NCBI RefSeq assembly: GCF_020149935.1
Contig: NZ_CP083757.1
Coordinates: 2,443,501-2,507,500, forward strand
DNA from: Marinilongibacter aquaticus
GTDB taxonomy: Bacteria > Bacteroidota > Bacteroidia > Cytophagales > Spirosomataceae
Length of the DNA stretch: 64,000 bases
Direction: 5' to 3'
Positions 26,016 to 35,822 of the stretch are shown piece by piece (the stretch's first letter is position 1; every line of letters starts with the position of its first letter). Below the pieces are notes generated by a model. That model worked only from the letters and a program-made list of their open reading frames with translations. It was not told where the DNA came from and made no database searches. A program made the translations under genes and the position numbers.

Positions 26016-28385
26016 ATGATCAGGAATTACATTAAAATAGCTTGGAGAAACCTCATTAAAGGCAAATCCTTTTCGGTGCTCAACATCGCAGGTTTGGCCA
26101 TTGGCATGGCTTCAGCCATTTTGATTTTCCTGTGGATTGAAAACGAAGTAAGCATAGATAGACACTACCCGAAGGGAGAACGCATTTACCAAATGTACAA
26201 CCGCGACAAATTTGGTGGTGAGCTCTGGGTTTGGAACTCGACACCAAAAATCATGGCTCCAACGCTTCGCAAAGACTATCCAGAAATTGAAGACGCAGTA
26301 CGCCTCTCGGGCACAAACTTTCTCTTCACGGTAGGCGACAAAAAGCTCAACGAATCTGGAGCTTTCGTAGACCCCTCTTTCTTCACGGTCTTCGATATCG
26401 CTATGCTTCAGGGCAACGACAGCACCGCCTTAAATCATACTTACAATATTGCACTTACCGAAGAGTTTGCACAAAGGCTTTTCGGTACAAAAAACGCCTT
26501 GGGCCAAACGGTTAAAATCGACAGCATGGATATTTTCACTGTTTCCGCAGTGCTCAAAAAACGTCCGAACAACAGTCGCTTTCAGGCCGATTATTACTTG
26601 CCCTGGTCGTACATGAAAAAACTCGATTGGGACGATGAATGGTGGGGAAACAATTCGGTGAATACCTACGCCCTATTGAAGCCGCACGCCTCGCTAGAGA
26701 CCTTCAACAGCAAAGTACGCACGATCACGATAGACCACACCAAAGAAAGCAGCCAATCTAACACCGAGGTTTTCGGCTATCCCATCGGGCAAGTATACCT
26801 CTATGGCAAAAATGAAAATGGCCATTTGGTTGGCGGTAGAATTGTAACCGTTAAAATGTTTGCGGCAATCGCCCTTTCGATTTTGCTCATTGCCTGCATC
26901 AACTTCATGAACCTGAGCACGGCCCGAAGTGAAAAGCGAGCCAAAGAAGTGGGGATAAGAAAAGTATCGGGTGCCGAAAAACGGTCGATAATGGCTCAAT
27001 TCATTGCCGAAAGCACGCTCATTTCCCTTATTGCTGGCACGCTGGCGATTCTTTTGGTCCAATTGGTGATGCCCTCTTTCAATAGGTTGGTAAACAAGGA
27101 GCTTTTTCTGCCCTTTCGCGAAATAAGCTTTTGGCTTCAATGGATCAGCTTTATTCTTTTCACGGGCCTTTTGGCCGGAAGTTATCCCGCCTTTTTCCTG
27201 TCTTCATTCAACCCCGTAAAAGTCTTGAAAGGCTCTTTCAGAGCCCTCAATGCCAGTGTAAATCCGCGGAAAGTATTGGTTGTTTTACAATTCAGTTTTG
27301 CCATTATACTCATCATTTCCACCATTGTAATCCAAAGACAAATTCAACACGCACAGAAAAGAGAATTGGGTTATGAAAAAGACAACCTGATTTACATTCA
27401 CATGCAGGGTGAAATTGGCAAACACTACGAAGCCCTGAAACAATCCTTGTTGTCCAGCAATGCGGTTTCGGCCATAACCAAATCCATGAGCCCGATCACC
27501 CAACGCTACAGCGACGGCTGGGGCTATTCATGGCCGGGCAGTACGGAAGAGGACAAAAAACTCGACTTCGTCCGCTTCAGCACAGATACCGATTTTATGA
27601 AAGTGATGGGCACCCAACTGGTGGCGGGGCGTGATATCGATATTGTAAAATTCCCCAGTGACTCTTCGGCGATTCTTTTGAATGAAACCGCGGTAAGCAA
27701 AATGCGACTGGACAAGCCCATCGGACAGGTCATCTCGAATGGCGAGGAAAAGCTGACGGTAGTCGGTGTGATCAAAGACTTTATTTTCGAATCGCCCTAC
27801 GAACCTGTGAATCCCTTGTTGGTAATGGGTCCATCCTCTTGGTTCAATGTGATCCATGTACGGTTGAACCCCAATCTATCCACTTCGCAAAGCCTTCAAG
27901 CGATCCAAAAAACCTTTGAACAATTCAATCCGAATTACCCCTTTGAGTATCATTTTGTGGATGAAGAATATGCCAAGAAATTTGACGACACCAAACGGAC
28001 CGCCCGTTTGTCTATGCTCTTCACCGCACTCACGATCCTCATTTCTTGTTTGGGCCTATTTGGTTTATCGGCCTATATGGCTGCAAATCGCATCAAAGAA
28101 ATTGGTGTGCGAAAAGTGCTCGGAGCAAGTGTGGGCAGCATTTCCTTATTGCTCTCCAAAGACTTTCTAAAGCTCGTGGGCATTGCCTTTCTCATTGCAA
28201 GCCCGATTGCTTGGTATATCATGCACAAGTGGCTTGAAAACTATACTTACAAAATCGAGATCGAATGGTGGGTATTTGCTGCCACCGGATTCATTTCCAT
28301 AACAATCGCAATTATCACCGTCGTGTCGCAGTCCATTCGGGCAGCCATGGCCAACCCAATAAACAGCCTAAAAACAGACAATTAA
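26016..28385 (+). CDS. duplicated-core FtsX/MacB-type ABC permease, array permease 1
   Basis: A 789-residue permease with the architecture shared by the array: helix 1 (about 20-42), a first periplasmic MacB core domain, three helices, one more helix (about 425-445), a second periplasmic core domain and three C-terminal helices. The cytosolic coupling motif occurs twice, KEVGIRKVSGA near residue 309 and KEIGVRKVLGAS near 693, so one chain may act as a pseudo-dimer. The frame is open from 25938, but MIRNYIKIAWRNL at 26016 is the start used by its paralogues. It is 130 nt after ATPase 1 and 19 nt before permease 2. The substrate is unknown. Confidence 0.92.
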   Translation: MIRNYIKIAWRNLIKGKSFSVLNIAGLAIGMASAILIFLWIENEVSIDRHYPKGERIYQMYNRDKFGGELWVWNSTPKIMAPTLRKDYPEIEDAVRLSGTNFLFTVGDKKLNESGAFVDPSFFTVFDIAMLQGNDSTALNHTYNIALTEEFAQRLFGTKNALGQTVKIDSMDIFTVSAVLKKRPNNSRFQADYYLPWSYMKKLDWDDEWWGNNSVNTYALLKPHASLETFNSKVRTITIDHTKESSQSNTEVFGYPIGQVYLYGKNENGHLVGGRIVTVKMFAAIALSILLIACINFMNLSTARSEKRAKEVGIRKVSGAEKRSIMAQFIAESTLISLIAGTLAILLVQLVMPSFNRLVNKELFLPFREISFWLQWISFILFTGLLAGSYPAFFLSSFNPVKVLKGSFRALNASVNPRKVLVVLQFSFAIILIISTIVIQRQIQHAQKRELGYEKDNLIYIHMQGEIGKHYEALKQSLLSSNAVSAITKSMSPITQRYSDGWGYSWPGSTEEDKKLDFVRFSTDTDFMKVMGTQLVAGRDIDIVKFPSDSSAILLNETAVSKMRLDKPIGQVISNGEEKLTVVGVIKDFIFESPYEPVNPLLVMGPSSWFNVIHVRLNPNLSTSQSLQAIQKTFEQFNPNYPFEYHFVDEEYAKKFDDTKRTARLSMLFTALTILISCLGLFGLSAYMAANRIKEIGVRKVLGASVGSISLLLSKDFLKLVGIAFLIASPIAWYIMHKWLENYTYKIEIEWWVFAATGFISITIAIITVVSQSIRAAMANPINSLKTDN

Positions 28386-28404
28386 CCTAAAAAAGCAATT
28401 ACTT

Positions 28405-30807
28405 ATGATACGCAATTACATCAAAATAGCATGGAGGAATGTCCTGAGGCAGCCCGGCTACTCTTTCATCAATATTTTTGGCCTCTCGCTGGGCATGGCC
28501 GTAGCCATTCTCATTGGCTTGTGGGTTTCGAGCGAAACCAACCACGACAACTATTTCAAAGACAAAGACCAAATAGCCCAAATGTTCCAGTCGCAAACCT
28601 TCAACGGAGAAGTAAGCACGGGTCCGGCCATTCCACGGCCCTTGGAAATGGTTTTGCGGAAAGACTACAACGATTACTTCAAGCGTATCGTGATGTCATC
28701 GTGGCAGCAGCCGCGAAACTTCAAAGCGGGCGATGTGATCATAAGCAAAGAAGGGCAATTCATGCAGCCGGGTGCGGTCGAGATGTTCAATTTTGATATC
28801 ATCAAGGGCAGCAAAAAACCTTTGGACGACATCAACGGCATTATGCTTTCCGAATCTTTTGCCGAAGCTCTTTTCGGTAAAGAAGACCCCATCGGGAAAC
28901 CCGTAAAAATAAACAACGAATACGATTTGAAAGTAACGGCTGTTTACCGAGATATACCCGACAACAACAGCCTGAACGAAGCCGATTTCATTGCCACTTG
29001 GGAGCATTATATAAACAACCAAGAATGGATAAAAAATGCTGTAGATCAGTGGGGAAACAATTCTTTCCAACTCTTTTTGCAAGTCGCTGACGGACAAACC
29101 ATTTCGAAGGTTTCGGATATCATTGCCGATGCGAAAAAGAAAAATGCGGGTGAAGATTTCCAACCCTACAACCCCACACTTTTCTTATTCCCGATGAGCG
29201 ACTGGTACCTGCGTTCCAATTTCGAAAACGGCGTACAGCAAGGTGGCCGCATTCAGTACGTTTGGCTCTTTGCCATTATCGGCATTTTTGTTTTGCTATT
29301 GGCCTGCATCAATTTCATGAACTTGAGTACGGCCCGCTCGGAAAAACGCTCGAAAGAAGTGGGCATTCGCAAATCCATTGGCTCGATCCGCTTGCAGCTC
29401 ATCAACCAATTTCTAAGCGAATCATTTCTTATCGTGCTTCTGGCCTTTGTATTCGCTATCCTTTTGGTGCTTATTTTATTGACGCCTTTCAACACCTTGG
29501 CCGACAAGCACATTGCTTTCCCTTGGAGCAACGGCACATTCTGGTTGATTTCGCTCGCCTTCACTTTGTTTACTGCACTTTTGTCGGGTTGTTACCCTGC
29601 TTTATACCTGTCTTCTTTCGAGCCAGTCAAGGTTTTGAAAGGCACCTTTAAAGCCGGAAAATTCGCTGCAATTCCTCGAAAAGCCTTGGTTATTGTACAA
29701 TTTACAGTTTCGGTTGCTCTTTCCATCGGCACGCTTCTGGTCTTTCTTCAGATTCAATACAGCAAAAACCGCCCTGTGGGATATGATCGCGAGGGGATGG
29801 TGCAAGTGCCTGTAATGAGCCCGGAATTCATTGGCAAATACGCATATATGCGAAACCTATTGCTGAACTCGGGAGCAGTAATGGAGATGTCTTCTTCCAG
29901 CAGCCCGACCACGCAAGTCTGGTCGAACCGCTCAGGGTTTACCTGGGAAGGCAAACCCGAAGGCTTTCAGGAAGATTTTGCCTGGACCAACGTGTCGTAC
30001 GATTTTGCCAAATCGCTGAACATGAAAATTGTTGCCGGCCGCGACTTCTCCCGCGAATTTGCCTCAGACTCAAACGCCGTATTGATCAACGAAACGGCAG
30101 CCAAATACATGGGTATCGAAAACCCCGTCGGACTTTTGTTGCGTGATCCCGATCCTGAAAACACCGACCCTCCACTGAAAATTGTGGGCATGGTGCAAGA
30201 CCTTGTGGTGCAGTCTCCCTACGAACCTGTGAAACAGGCCTTGTATGTATTCGATAAAGACGAAAATTTCAGTTATTATAATTTGCGTCTCAATCCCCAA
30301 AAAAGTGCTCAGGAGTGCATAAGTACTATCAAAGGCATTTTCAATACGCATTTTCCAAACTTTCCTTTCGACTACCAATTCATCGATCAAGAGTATGCCA
30401 AGAAATTTGCTTCGGAAGAACGCATCGGCAAATTGGCCGGAGCATTCACCATTCTGGCGATCATTATCAGTTGCTTGGGCTTGTTTGGCTTGGCCTCGTT
30501 TACCGCGGAACAGCGTACCAAAGAAATTGGTGTTCGCAAAGTGCTGGGGGCATCGGTGGTCAATCTTTGGGCCCTGCTTTCTAAAGAGTTTTTGATCCTC
30601 GGCATCATCGCCCTGTTTTTGGCCATTCCATTGGCTTGGTATTTCATGGCCGATTGGCTCCAAAGGTTTAAGTACCATACGCCGATTTCGCCTTGGGTGT
30701 TTGTGACAGCCTCTTTGGCTACGCTTATCATTATCCTTGTCACGGTAAGTTTCCAAGCGATAAAGGCTGCGGTGATGAATCCTGTGAAAACATTAAGAAG
30801 CGAATAA
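28405..30807 (+). CDS. duplicated-core FtsX/MacB-type ABC permease, array permease 2
   Basis: An 800-residue paralogue of permease 1, close to it at the N-terminus (MIRNYIKIAWRNVLRQPGYS). Coupling motifs are KEVGIRKSIGS near 317 and KEIGVRKVLGAS near 705, both intact. The two large periplasmic core domains are where MacB-type pumps contact the adaptor and substrate. The C-terminus NPVKTLRSE is the family ending. The 110-nt gap after it holds a small inverted-repeat element. No ATPase domain is fused, unlike E. coli MacB, so ATPase 1 or 2 must work with it. Confidence 0.92.
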   Translation: MIRNYIKIAWRNVLRQPGYSFINIFGLSLGMAVAILIGLWVSSETNHDNYFKDKDQIAQMFQSQTFNGEVSTGPAIPRPLEMVLRKDYNDYFKRIVMSSWQQPRNFKAGDVIISKEGQFMQPGAVEMFNFDIIKGSKKPLDDINGIMLSESFAEALFGKEDPIGKPVKINNEYDLKVTAVYRDIPDNNSLNEADFIATWEHYINNQEWIKNAVDQWGNNSFQLFLQVADGQTISKVSDIIADAKKKNAGEDFQPYNPTLFLFPMSDWYLRSNFENGVQQGGRIQYVWLFAIIGIFVLLLACINFMNLSTARSEKRSKEVGIRKSIGSIRLQLINQFLSESFLIVLLAFVFAILLVLILLTPFNTLADKHIAFPWSNGTFWLISLAFTLFTALLSGCYPALYLSSFEPVKVLKGTFKAGKFAAIPRKALVIVQFTVSVALSIGTLLVFLQIQYSKNRPVGYDREGMVQVPVMSPEFIGKYAYMRNLLLNSGAVMEMSSSSSPTTQVWSNRSGFTWEGKPEGFQEDFAWTNVSYDFAKSLNMKIVAGRDFSREFASDSNAVLINETAAKYMGIENPVGLLLRDPDPENTDPPLKIVGMVQDLVVQSPYEPVKQALYVFDKDENFSYYNLRLNPQKSAQECISTIKGIFNTHFPNFPFDYQFIDQEYAKKFASEERIGKLAGAFTILAIIISCLGLFGLASFTAEQRTKEIGVRKVLGASVVNLWALLSKEFLILGIIALFLAIPLAWYFMADWLQRFKYHTPISPWVFVTASLATLIIILVTVSFQAIKAAVMNPVKTLRSE

Positions 30808-30819
30808 CAGATGGAAATT

Positions 30820-30895
30820 GGAGAATGGACGATGAAAACCAATTGCAGAATGCGGAATGACGCTTTTCGGATTACCCTTTCTTACTCCATTCTCC
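30820..30895. repeat. inverted-repeat element between permeases 2 and 3
   Basis: GGAGAATGG (30820-30828) and CCATTCTCC (30887-30895) are perfect 9-bp inverted arms, with low-complexity GAATG-type text between. CCATTCTCC recurs at 25187-25195 before ATPase 1, and a related imperfect pair lies at 38188-38237 before permease 6, so this appears to be a small dispersed intergenic repeat. Confidence 0.5.
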
Positions 30896-30917
30896 TTTTC
30901 CAATAAAATAAAAAATT

Positions 30918-33353
30918 ATGCTTAGAAATTATCTGAAAATCGCCTGGAGGAGCTTTCACCGAGATAAGTTCTTTACGAGCATCAATCTAATCAGTCTGGC
31001 TTCCGGACTGGCCATCGCCCTGTTTATTGTGCAATATGTTCGCTTCGAACTGAGCTATGAAAAATCGTACGAAAAATCCGACCGCCTAGTCCGCATTACC
31101 ACAGATATACTGAACGGAGATGCAGTTGTTTCTCAGGATTGTGAAACCTATCCGCCTATGGCCGCATTACTGAAAGATCAGCTGCCCGAAGTGACTAACA
31201 GTATGCGGTTTTACCAGATTGGAGAACCCTTTTTTGATCTCAAAATAGATCAATCCGAATACCGAATTGAAAAAGTATATGCCACCGATCCATCCTTTTT
31301 TGATATGTTCGATCAAGATTTCATCGCCGGACAAAAGGAAGATATTTTCTCGGCTGCCAGAGAGGTGGTTTTGACCAAAAGTATGGCTCAAAAATACTTC
31401 AACGCTGTCGATGTTGTGGGCAAAACCATCGAGGCAGTAGGCCCAAATGGAAATGTGCCCTTGGTAATAAAAGCTGTGGTGGAAGACAACCCATTGAACA
31501 CGCATTTGAAATTCAATATGCTTCTTTCCTATGCTACTTTGCTCGCAGACATGGGCGAAACCGAAGACAACTGGAACGGGAACAACACACTAACCTATCT
31601 GGAACTTGAGAAAAACGCCAATTATGAAGGCTTTTTGACGGGTTTGGAAGGCTTCAATGCTTCGCTTCACAAACAGGGATTGGCCAAAAAAGAACGGTTC
31701 ATCGCCCAACCAGTCACCGATATCCACCTCTATTCGCACAAGGGTTTCGAAACTGAGCCCAACGGCGACGCCACTTCGGTTTATCTTTTGTTGGGAGTTG
31801 CCTTCATGGTCATCATCAGTGCTTTGGTGAACTACGTAAACTTGGTCACTTCCAAATCTTTGGACAGGGCGAAGGAAATTGGCTTGAGAAAAGTGGTTGG
31901 CTCTACCGGCCGTCAAATTCGCCAACAAGTATTTCTCGAATCCCTGCTCACCAATTTGATCTCGGCCGCATTGGCCTTGCTGCTGGTTTTCCTTTTAAAA
32001 GACATTTTCATTCATACCGCTGGGCTCCCAGAGCATTTCAATCTCTTTTCCGGCTCCTTTTTCTGGTTTAGCCTAGTAGGCTTCTTATGCTTAAGCGTAT
32101 TTATTTCAGGCACTTACCCTTCCGTTGTACTTTCTTCCTTCAAACCGGTTACTGTACTAAAAGGAAATTTTTCTCGCTCTACAAAAGGAGCTTTGCTCCG
32201 AAAAGGTTTGGTGGTGTTCCAGTTCAGCGTAACGATCATTTTGCTCATTCAGGCTTTTGTGGTGAACCGCCAGCTGAGTTTCTTGAGAAATGCCGATTTG
32301 GGCTTAAAAACAGATCACATACTTGTGGTAAAAGGCCCTACTGGAGAAGCAAACAAAGACCGTTCTGCGATGTTCAGGCAGTCTCTCCTCAAGCATCCAA
32401 AGGTAGAATCTGTTGCCATTTCTGGAAGTGTACCCGGCGACGATGTCTCAACCTTGAGCACCACTACTGGTATTTTGTTGGCCAATACAGACGATCAGGA
32501 GAAAGGCCATTTCAATTATTACATCAACAGGATCGACGAATCGTATTTCGACCTTATGGACATCAAATTACTGGCCGGAGAGAACTATAAACCAACCAGC
32601 CCAGTAGCCTTCGAAAGTGGAGATCAATATGAGGTTATCGTAAATGAGAAAGCCTTGGATTTGTGGCAAATACCCTCGCCCAATGAAGCCGTGGGGCAAT
32701 ATGTGAGGTTCTGGGGAAACAAATGGCTGATTAAGGGAGTCGTCAAAGATTACAACCAATTTTCGCCGAAAACTCCACAAGTGCCCATGGTTCATTTATT
32801 CTCTAAAAGCCTTCAGGATTCGGATATAAGTGTAAAGTTCTCATCGGGCAATGCAGCCGATCAACTGGCCTTGATCAAAACAGAATTTGAAAGGTTTTTC
32901 CCTTACAAACCCTTTGATTATTTCTTTCTCGACAAAAAGTACGATCAGCAATTCAAGGCTGAAGAGCGTTTCGAAAAAGTATTTGGTGCGATAACGGTCT
33001 TTGCTATCCTGATTGCCTGTTTGGGCTTGCTCGGGCTAGCCACATTTACGGTAGCCAAACGCACCAAGGAGATTGGCATCAGAAAAAGCATCGGAGCAAG
33101 CACGGCCAATGTGCTGGTTTTGCTTTCGAGCGATTTTCTTAAAACGGCCACGCTGTCCCTATTTATTGGCATTCCGATCGCCTTTTTCTTGATCAAGAGC
33201 TGGCTGACCAATTTCAGCAGCCATATTGAAATAACATGGTGGCTATTTGCCCTGCCCGCTCTCCTTGTTTTGTTTTTGGTCTTGATTTCGATCAGCGGAA
33301 AAACGATTTCCACCGCTTTGATGAATCCCGTGAAAAGCTTAAGAAGTGAATGA
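30918..33353 (+). CDS. duplicated-core FtsX/MacB-type ABC permease, array permease 3
   Basis: An 811-residue permease, more divergent than permeases 1, 2, 4 and 5: its first coupling region reads VNYVNLVTSKSLDRAKEIGLRK split over helix end and motif (near 305-325), where the others have NFMNLSTARSE. The second motif KEIGIRKSIGAS is near 716. Eight helices and two periplasmic core domains are retained. It ends NPVKSLRSE, and its last codons, the following gap and the start of permease 4 form a 102-bp segment repeated at the next gene junction. It may handle a different ligand, but nothing in the sequence identifies it. Confidence 0.92.
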   Translation: MLRNYLKIAWRSFHRDKFFTSINLISLASGLAIALFIVQYVRFELSYEKSYEKSDRLVRITTDILNGDAVVSQDCETYPPMAALLKDQLPEVTNSMRFYQIGEPFFDLKIDQSEYRIEKVYATDPSFFDMFDQDFIAGQKEDIFSAAREVVLTKSMAQKYFNAVDVVGKTIEAVGPNGNVPLVIKAVVEDNPLNTHLKFNMLLSYATLLADMGETEDNWNGNNTLTYLELEKNANYEGFLTGLEGFNASLHKQGLAKKERFIAQPVTDIHLYSHKGFETEPNGDATSVYLLLGVAFMVIISALVNYVNLVTSKSLDRAKEIGLRKVVGSTGRQIRQQVFLESLLTNLISAALALLLVFLLKDIFIHTAGLPEHFNLFSGSFFWFSLVGFLCLSVFISGTYPSVVLSSFKPVTVLKGNFSRSTKGALLRKGLVVFQFSVTIILLIQAFVVNRQLSFLRNADLGLKTDHILVVKGPTGEANKDRSAMFRQSLLKHPKVESVAISGSVPGDDVSTLSTTTGILLANTDDQEKGHFNYYINRIDESYFDLMDIKLLAGENYKPTSPVAFESGDQYEVIVNEKALDLWQIPSPNEAVGQYVRFWGNKWLIKGVVKDYNQFSPKTPQVPMVHLFSKSLQDSDISVKFSSGNAADQLALIKTEFERFFPYKPFDYFFLDKKYDQQFKAEERFEKVFGAITVFAILIACLGLLGLATFTVAKRTKEIGIRKSIGASTANVLVLLSSDFLKTATLSLFIGIPIAFFLIKSWLTNFSSHIEITWWLFALPALLVLFLVLISISGKTISTALMNPVKSLRSE

Positions 33354-33413
33354 ATTATGAAAAACGAGAAATGAAAAGCTATGCTTAGAAATTACTTAAA
33401 AATCGCTTGGAGA
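33312..33413 (+). repeat. 102-bp junction repeat, copy 1 (permease 3/4)
   Basis: This segment covers the end of permease 3, the 27-nt gap and the start of permease 4. It is nearly identical, with no indel and roughly eight differences by eye, to 35721-35822 at the permease 4/5 junction. The pair brackets permease 4 as a duplication unit of about 2.41 kb. The 3' part recurs at 38252-38296 before permease 6. Confidence 0.7.
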
Positions 33414-35762
33414 AGCTTGTTGAAAAACAAAGGATTCTCATTTATAAATATCGGAGGCTTGGCCGTGGGAATGGCCGTAGCCATGATGATTAGCCTATGG
33501 ATTAACTACGAGTTTAGTTTTGGAAACGAACATGAAAACAAAGACCAGATTTTCAATGTTGTCACCAATGGAATCGACTCCAATACTGGAAACAAATTCA
33601 CCACGCAGTCGACTCCCATGCCGCTTTATACCGAGCTAAAAAAAGAGATCCCCGAGATAAAGCATGCGGCCATTACCAACCGCCCGAGAAAAGACGGACT
33701 CATGGCCGGCGAAGTAAAATTAACAAAAACAGGAGTCGACGTTTCAGAAGATTTTTTCCAGATTTTTAAATTCCCCTTTATAGAAGGCGACCGCAACACC
33801 GCACTTTCAGACCCCAATTCCATTGTGCTCACCCAGAGCACCGCGAAAAGCCTTTTCGGAGATACCAATGCTCTGAACAAGACGGTCAGGTGGAACAACA
33901 CCCAAAACCTCAAGGTTTCTGGCATTTTGAAAGACATCCCCCAAAGTACCTTTTTTGGCGATCTGGAATACTTTATCCCCTTCAGCAATTTCGAAAATCG
34001 GGAAAGTTATGTACAGTATATCAAAGACAGCTGGAGCAGCTATGATCCAATCACCTATGTAGAGCTTATCCCAAATGCTTCTAGAGAAAAAGTACTTCCC
34101 AAAATCAAAAACATGCTTCAACAGCATAACAATTCAACCCAAAACGAGTTGGGAATGCACGCCATGGCCGAGTGGCGTTTATACAATGTTTTTGACAATT
34201 GGAAAGCCTCTGGAGGACGCATTGAATATGTGAAGATGTTTGCCTTCATTGCTTTGCTCGTACTTCTTCTGGCCTGTATTAATTTCACCAATCTGAGCAC
34301 CGCCAAAAGCGAACAACGAGCCCGCGAGATAGGCGTACGCAAAGCCATGGGGTCCGAACGCAAACAAATTATGACCCAGTTCATGGCCGAATCTTTCCTG
34401 ATGTCGAGCTTTTCCATACTCTTTTCCTTAATCCTGCTCATACCCTTTATTTCAGCCTTTAACACCATTCTGGATACGCATGTCAAATTTCCCGTCTCAA
34501 ACCCTTCATTCTGGGGAATCGTATTGGCGACCTCTTTTCTAACTGGTTTTCTATCAGGAGCATACCCCGCGTTTTATCTTTCTTCCTTTTCAAGCCTAAA
34601 AGCTTTAAAAGCTAAATTTTATTTTAACAATTCTCTTATTTCTCCAAGAAAAGTGCTGGTGATGTTGCAGTTCGTTGCTTCCATTATTCTGATTATCGGC
34701 ACCATGGTGGTATACCAACAAATCGAATTTACCAGAAGCCGTCCGAAAGGCTACAATGCCGATAAAGTAATCATGGTAAATGCAAAAGGCGATCTGGCCA
34801 AAAACTACAATGCTATACGCAATGAGTTGATGGATACAGGCCTGATCGAAAATGTAACAAAGGCGTCCAATGCCATCAGCAACACCCTTTCAAACACAGT
34901 GATTGATGACTTTCCAGGGCAAGTTGGCGATGAAAAAATGAGTTTGGTCACGGTAGCTACAGGCGGCAATTATTTCAAAACCCTGAAAATAAACCTTTTA
35001 GAAGGGCGGGACTTTAACGCACTTGATTTTGAGGTGGATAAAGACAAAGTTATCCTAAATGAGGCCGCCATAGAACGCATGAATATCCAAGATCCCATTG
35101 GCAAATACATTCGTGACTGGTACGGCGTAAGGCGTGAAATTATTGGAGTTGTGGCAAACTCCATTATGGAAAGCCCCTTTGAAAAAGTGCGGGCGGCCCA
35201 GTTTATCTGTGATCCAAACTGGGTTGGGGTAATCATGTTCCGCGTAAAAGAAAACACAATGACCTCAAAAGCACTCGACGAGGTTGGGCCAATCTTTACA
35301 AAATTCAACCCATCAATGCCCTTTGAATACAGCTTCGCCGATGAGGAATACGGCAAGAAATTCCAGATGGAGGTGATGGTCGGCAAACTCGCTACATTTT
35401 TTGCGGTACTGGCCATTTTCATTTCCTGTTTGGGCTTGTTAGGCCTAATCGGCTTCATGGCTCAAAAACGCACCCGAGAAATTGGCATTCGCAAAGTACT
35501 GGGAGCTTCTGTTCAAAGTCTTTGGCGGCTGTTGTCACGAGAGTTCGTGGTCTTGGTTCTTTTGGCCAGCCTAGTTGCCTCTCCAATTGCTTGGTATTTG
35601 ATGAACCGCTGGTTACAAAATTACACTTACCACACAGAAATTGGATGGTGGATTTTTGTAGCCGCAGCCTTTGCAACACTGACTATCACCTTATTGACAG
35701 TCAGTTACCAAAGCATAAAAACCGCTTTGATGAACCCCGTGAAAAGCTTAAGAAGTGAATGA
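33381..35762 (+). CDS. duplicated-core FtsX/MacB-type ABC permease, array permease 4
   Basis: A 793-residue permease starting MLRNYLKIAWRSLLKNKG. Coupling motifs are REIGVRKAMGS near 314 and REIGIRKVLGAS near 698, with Arg where most paralogues have Lys. The four-residue-spaced NLSTAKSEQRA stretch before motif 1 is shared with permeases 1, 2, 5 and 6. It is bracketed by near-identical 102-bp sequences at both ends, the footprint expected if it arose by, or is prone to, tandem duplication and loss. It is 27 nt after permease 3 and also 27 nt before the permease 5 start at 35790. Confidence 0.92.
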   Translation: MLRNYLKIAWRSLLKNKGFSFINIGGLAVGMAVAMMISLWINYEFSFGNEHENKDQIFNVVTNGIDSNTGNKFTTQSTPMPLYTELKKEIPEIKHAAITNRPRKDGLMAGEVKLTKTGVDVSEDFFQIFKFPFIEGDRNTALSDPNSIVLTQSTAKSLFGDTNALNKTVRWNNTQNLKVSGILKDIPQSTFFGDLEYFIPFSNFENRESYVQYIKDSWSSYDPITYVELIPNASREKVLPKIKNMLQQHNNSTQNELGMHAMAEWRLYNVFDNWKASGGRIEYVKMFAFIALLVLLLACINFTNLSTAKSEQRAREIGVRKAMGSERKQIMTQFMAESFLMSSFSILFSLILLIPFISAFNTILDTHVKFPVSNPSFWGIVLATSFLTGFLSGAYPAFYLSSFSSLKALKAKFYFNNSLISPRKVLVMLQFVASIILIIGTMVVYQQIEFTRSRPKGYNADKVIMVNAKGDLAKNYNAIRNELMDTGLIENVTKASNAISNTLSNTVIDDFPGQVGDEKMSLVTVATGGNYFKTLKINLLEGRDFNALDFEVDKDKVILNEAAIERMNIQDPIGKYIRDWYGVRREIIGVVANSIMESPFEKVRAAQFICDPNWVGVIMFRVKENTMTSKALDEVGPIFTKFNPSMPFEYSFADEEYGKKFQMEVMVGKLATFFAVLAIFISCLGLLGLIGFMAQKRTREIGIRKVLGASVQSLWRLLSREFVVLVLLASLVASPIAWYLMNRWLQNYTYHTEIGWWIFVAAAFATLTITLLTVSYQSIKTALMNPVKSLRSE

Positions 35763-35822
35763 ATTATGAAAAACAAGAAATTAAAAGCTATGCTTAGAAA
35801 TTACCTAAAAATCGCCTGGAGA
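35721..35822 (+). repeat. 102-bp junction repeat, copy 2 (permease 4/5)
   Basis: Second copy of the segment at 33312-33413, covering the end of permease 4 and the start of permease 5. Identity extends through the non-coding gap, where there is no protein constraint, which argues for recent duplication or gene conversion rather than selection on the N-terminus. Confidence 0.7.
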
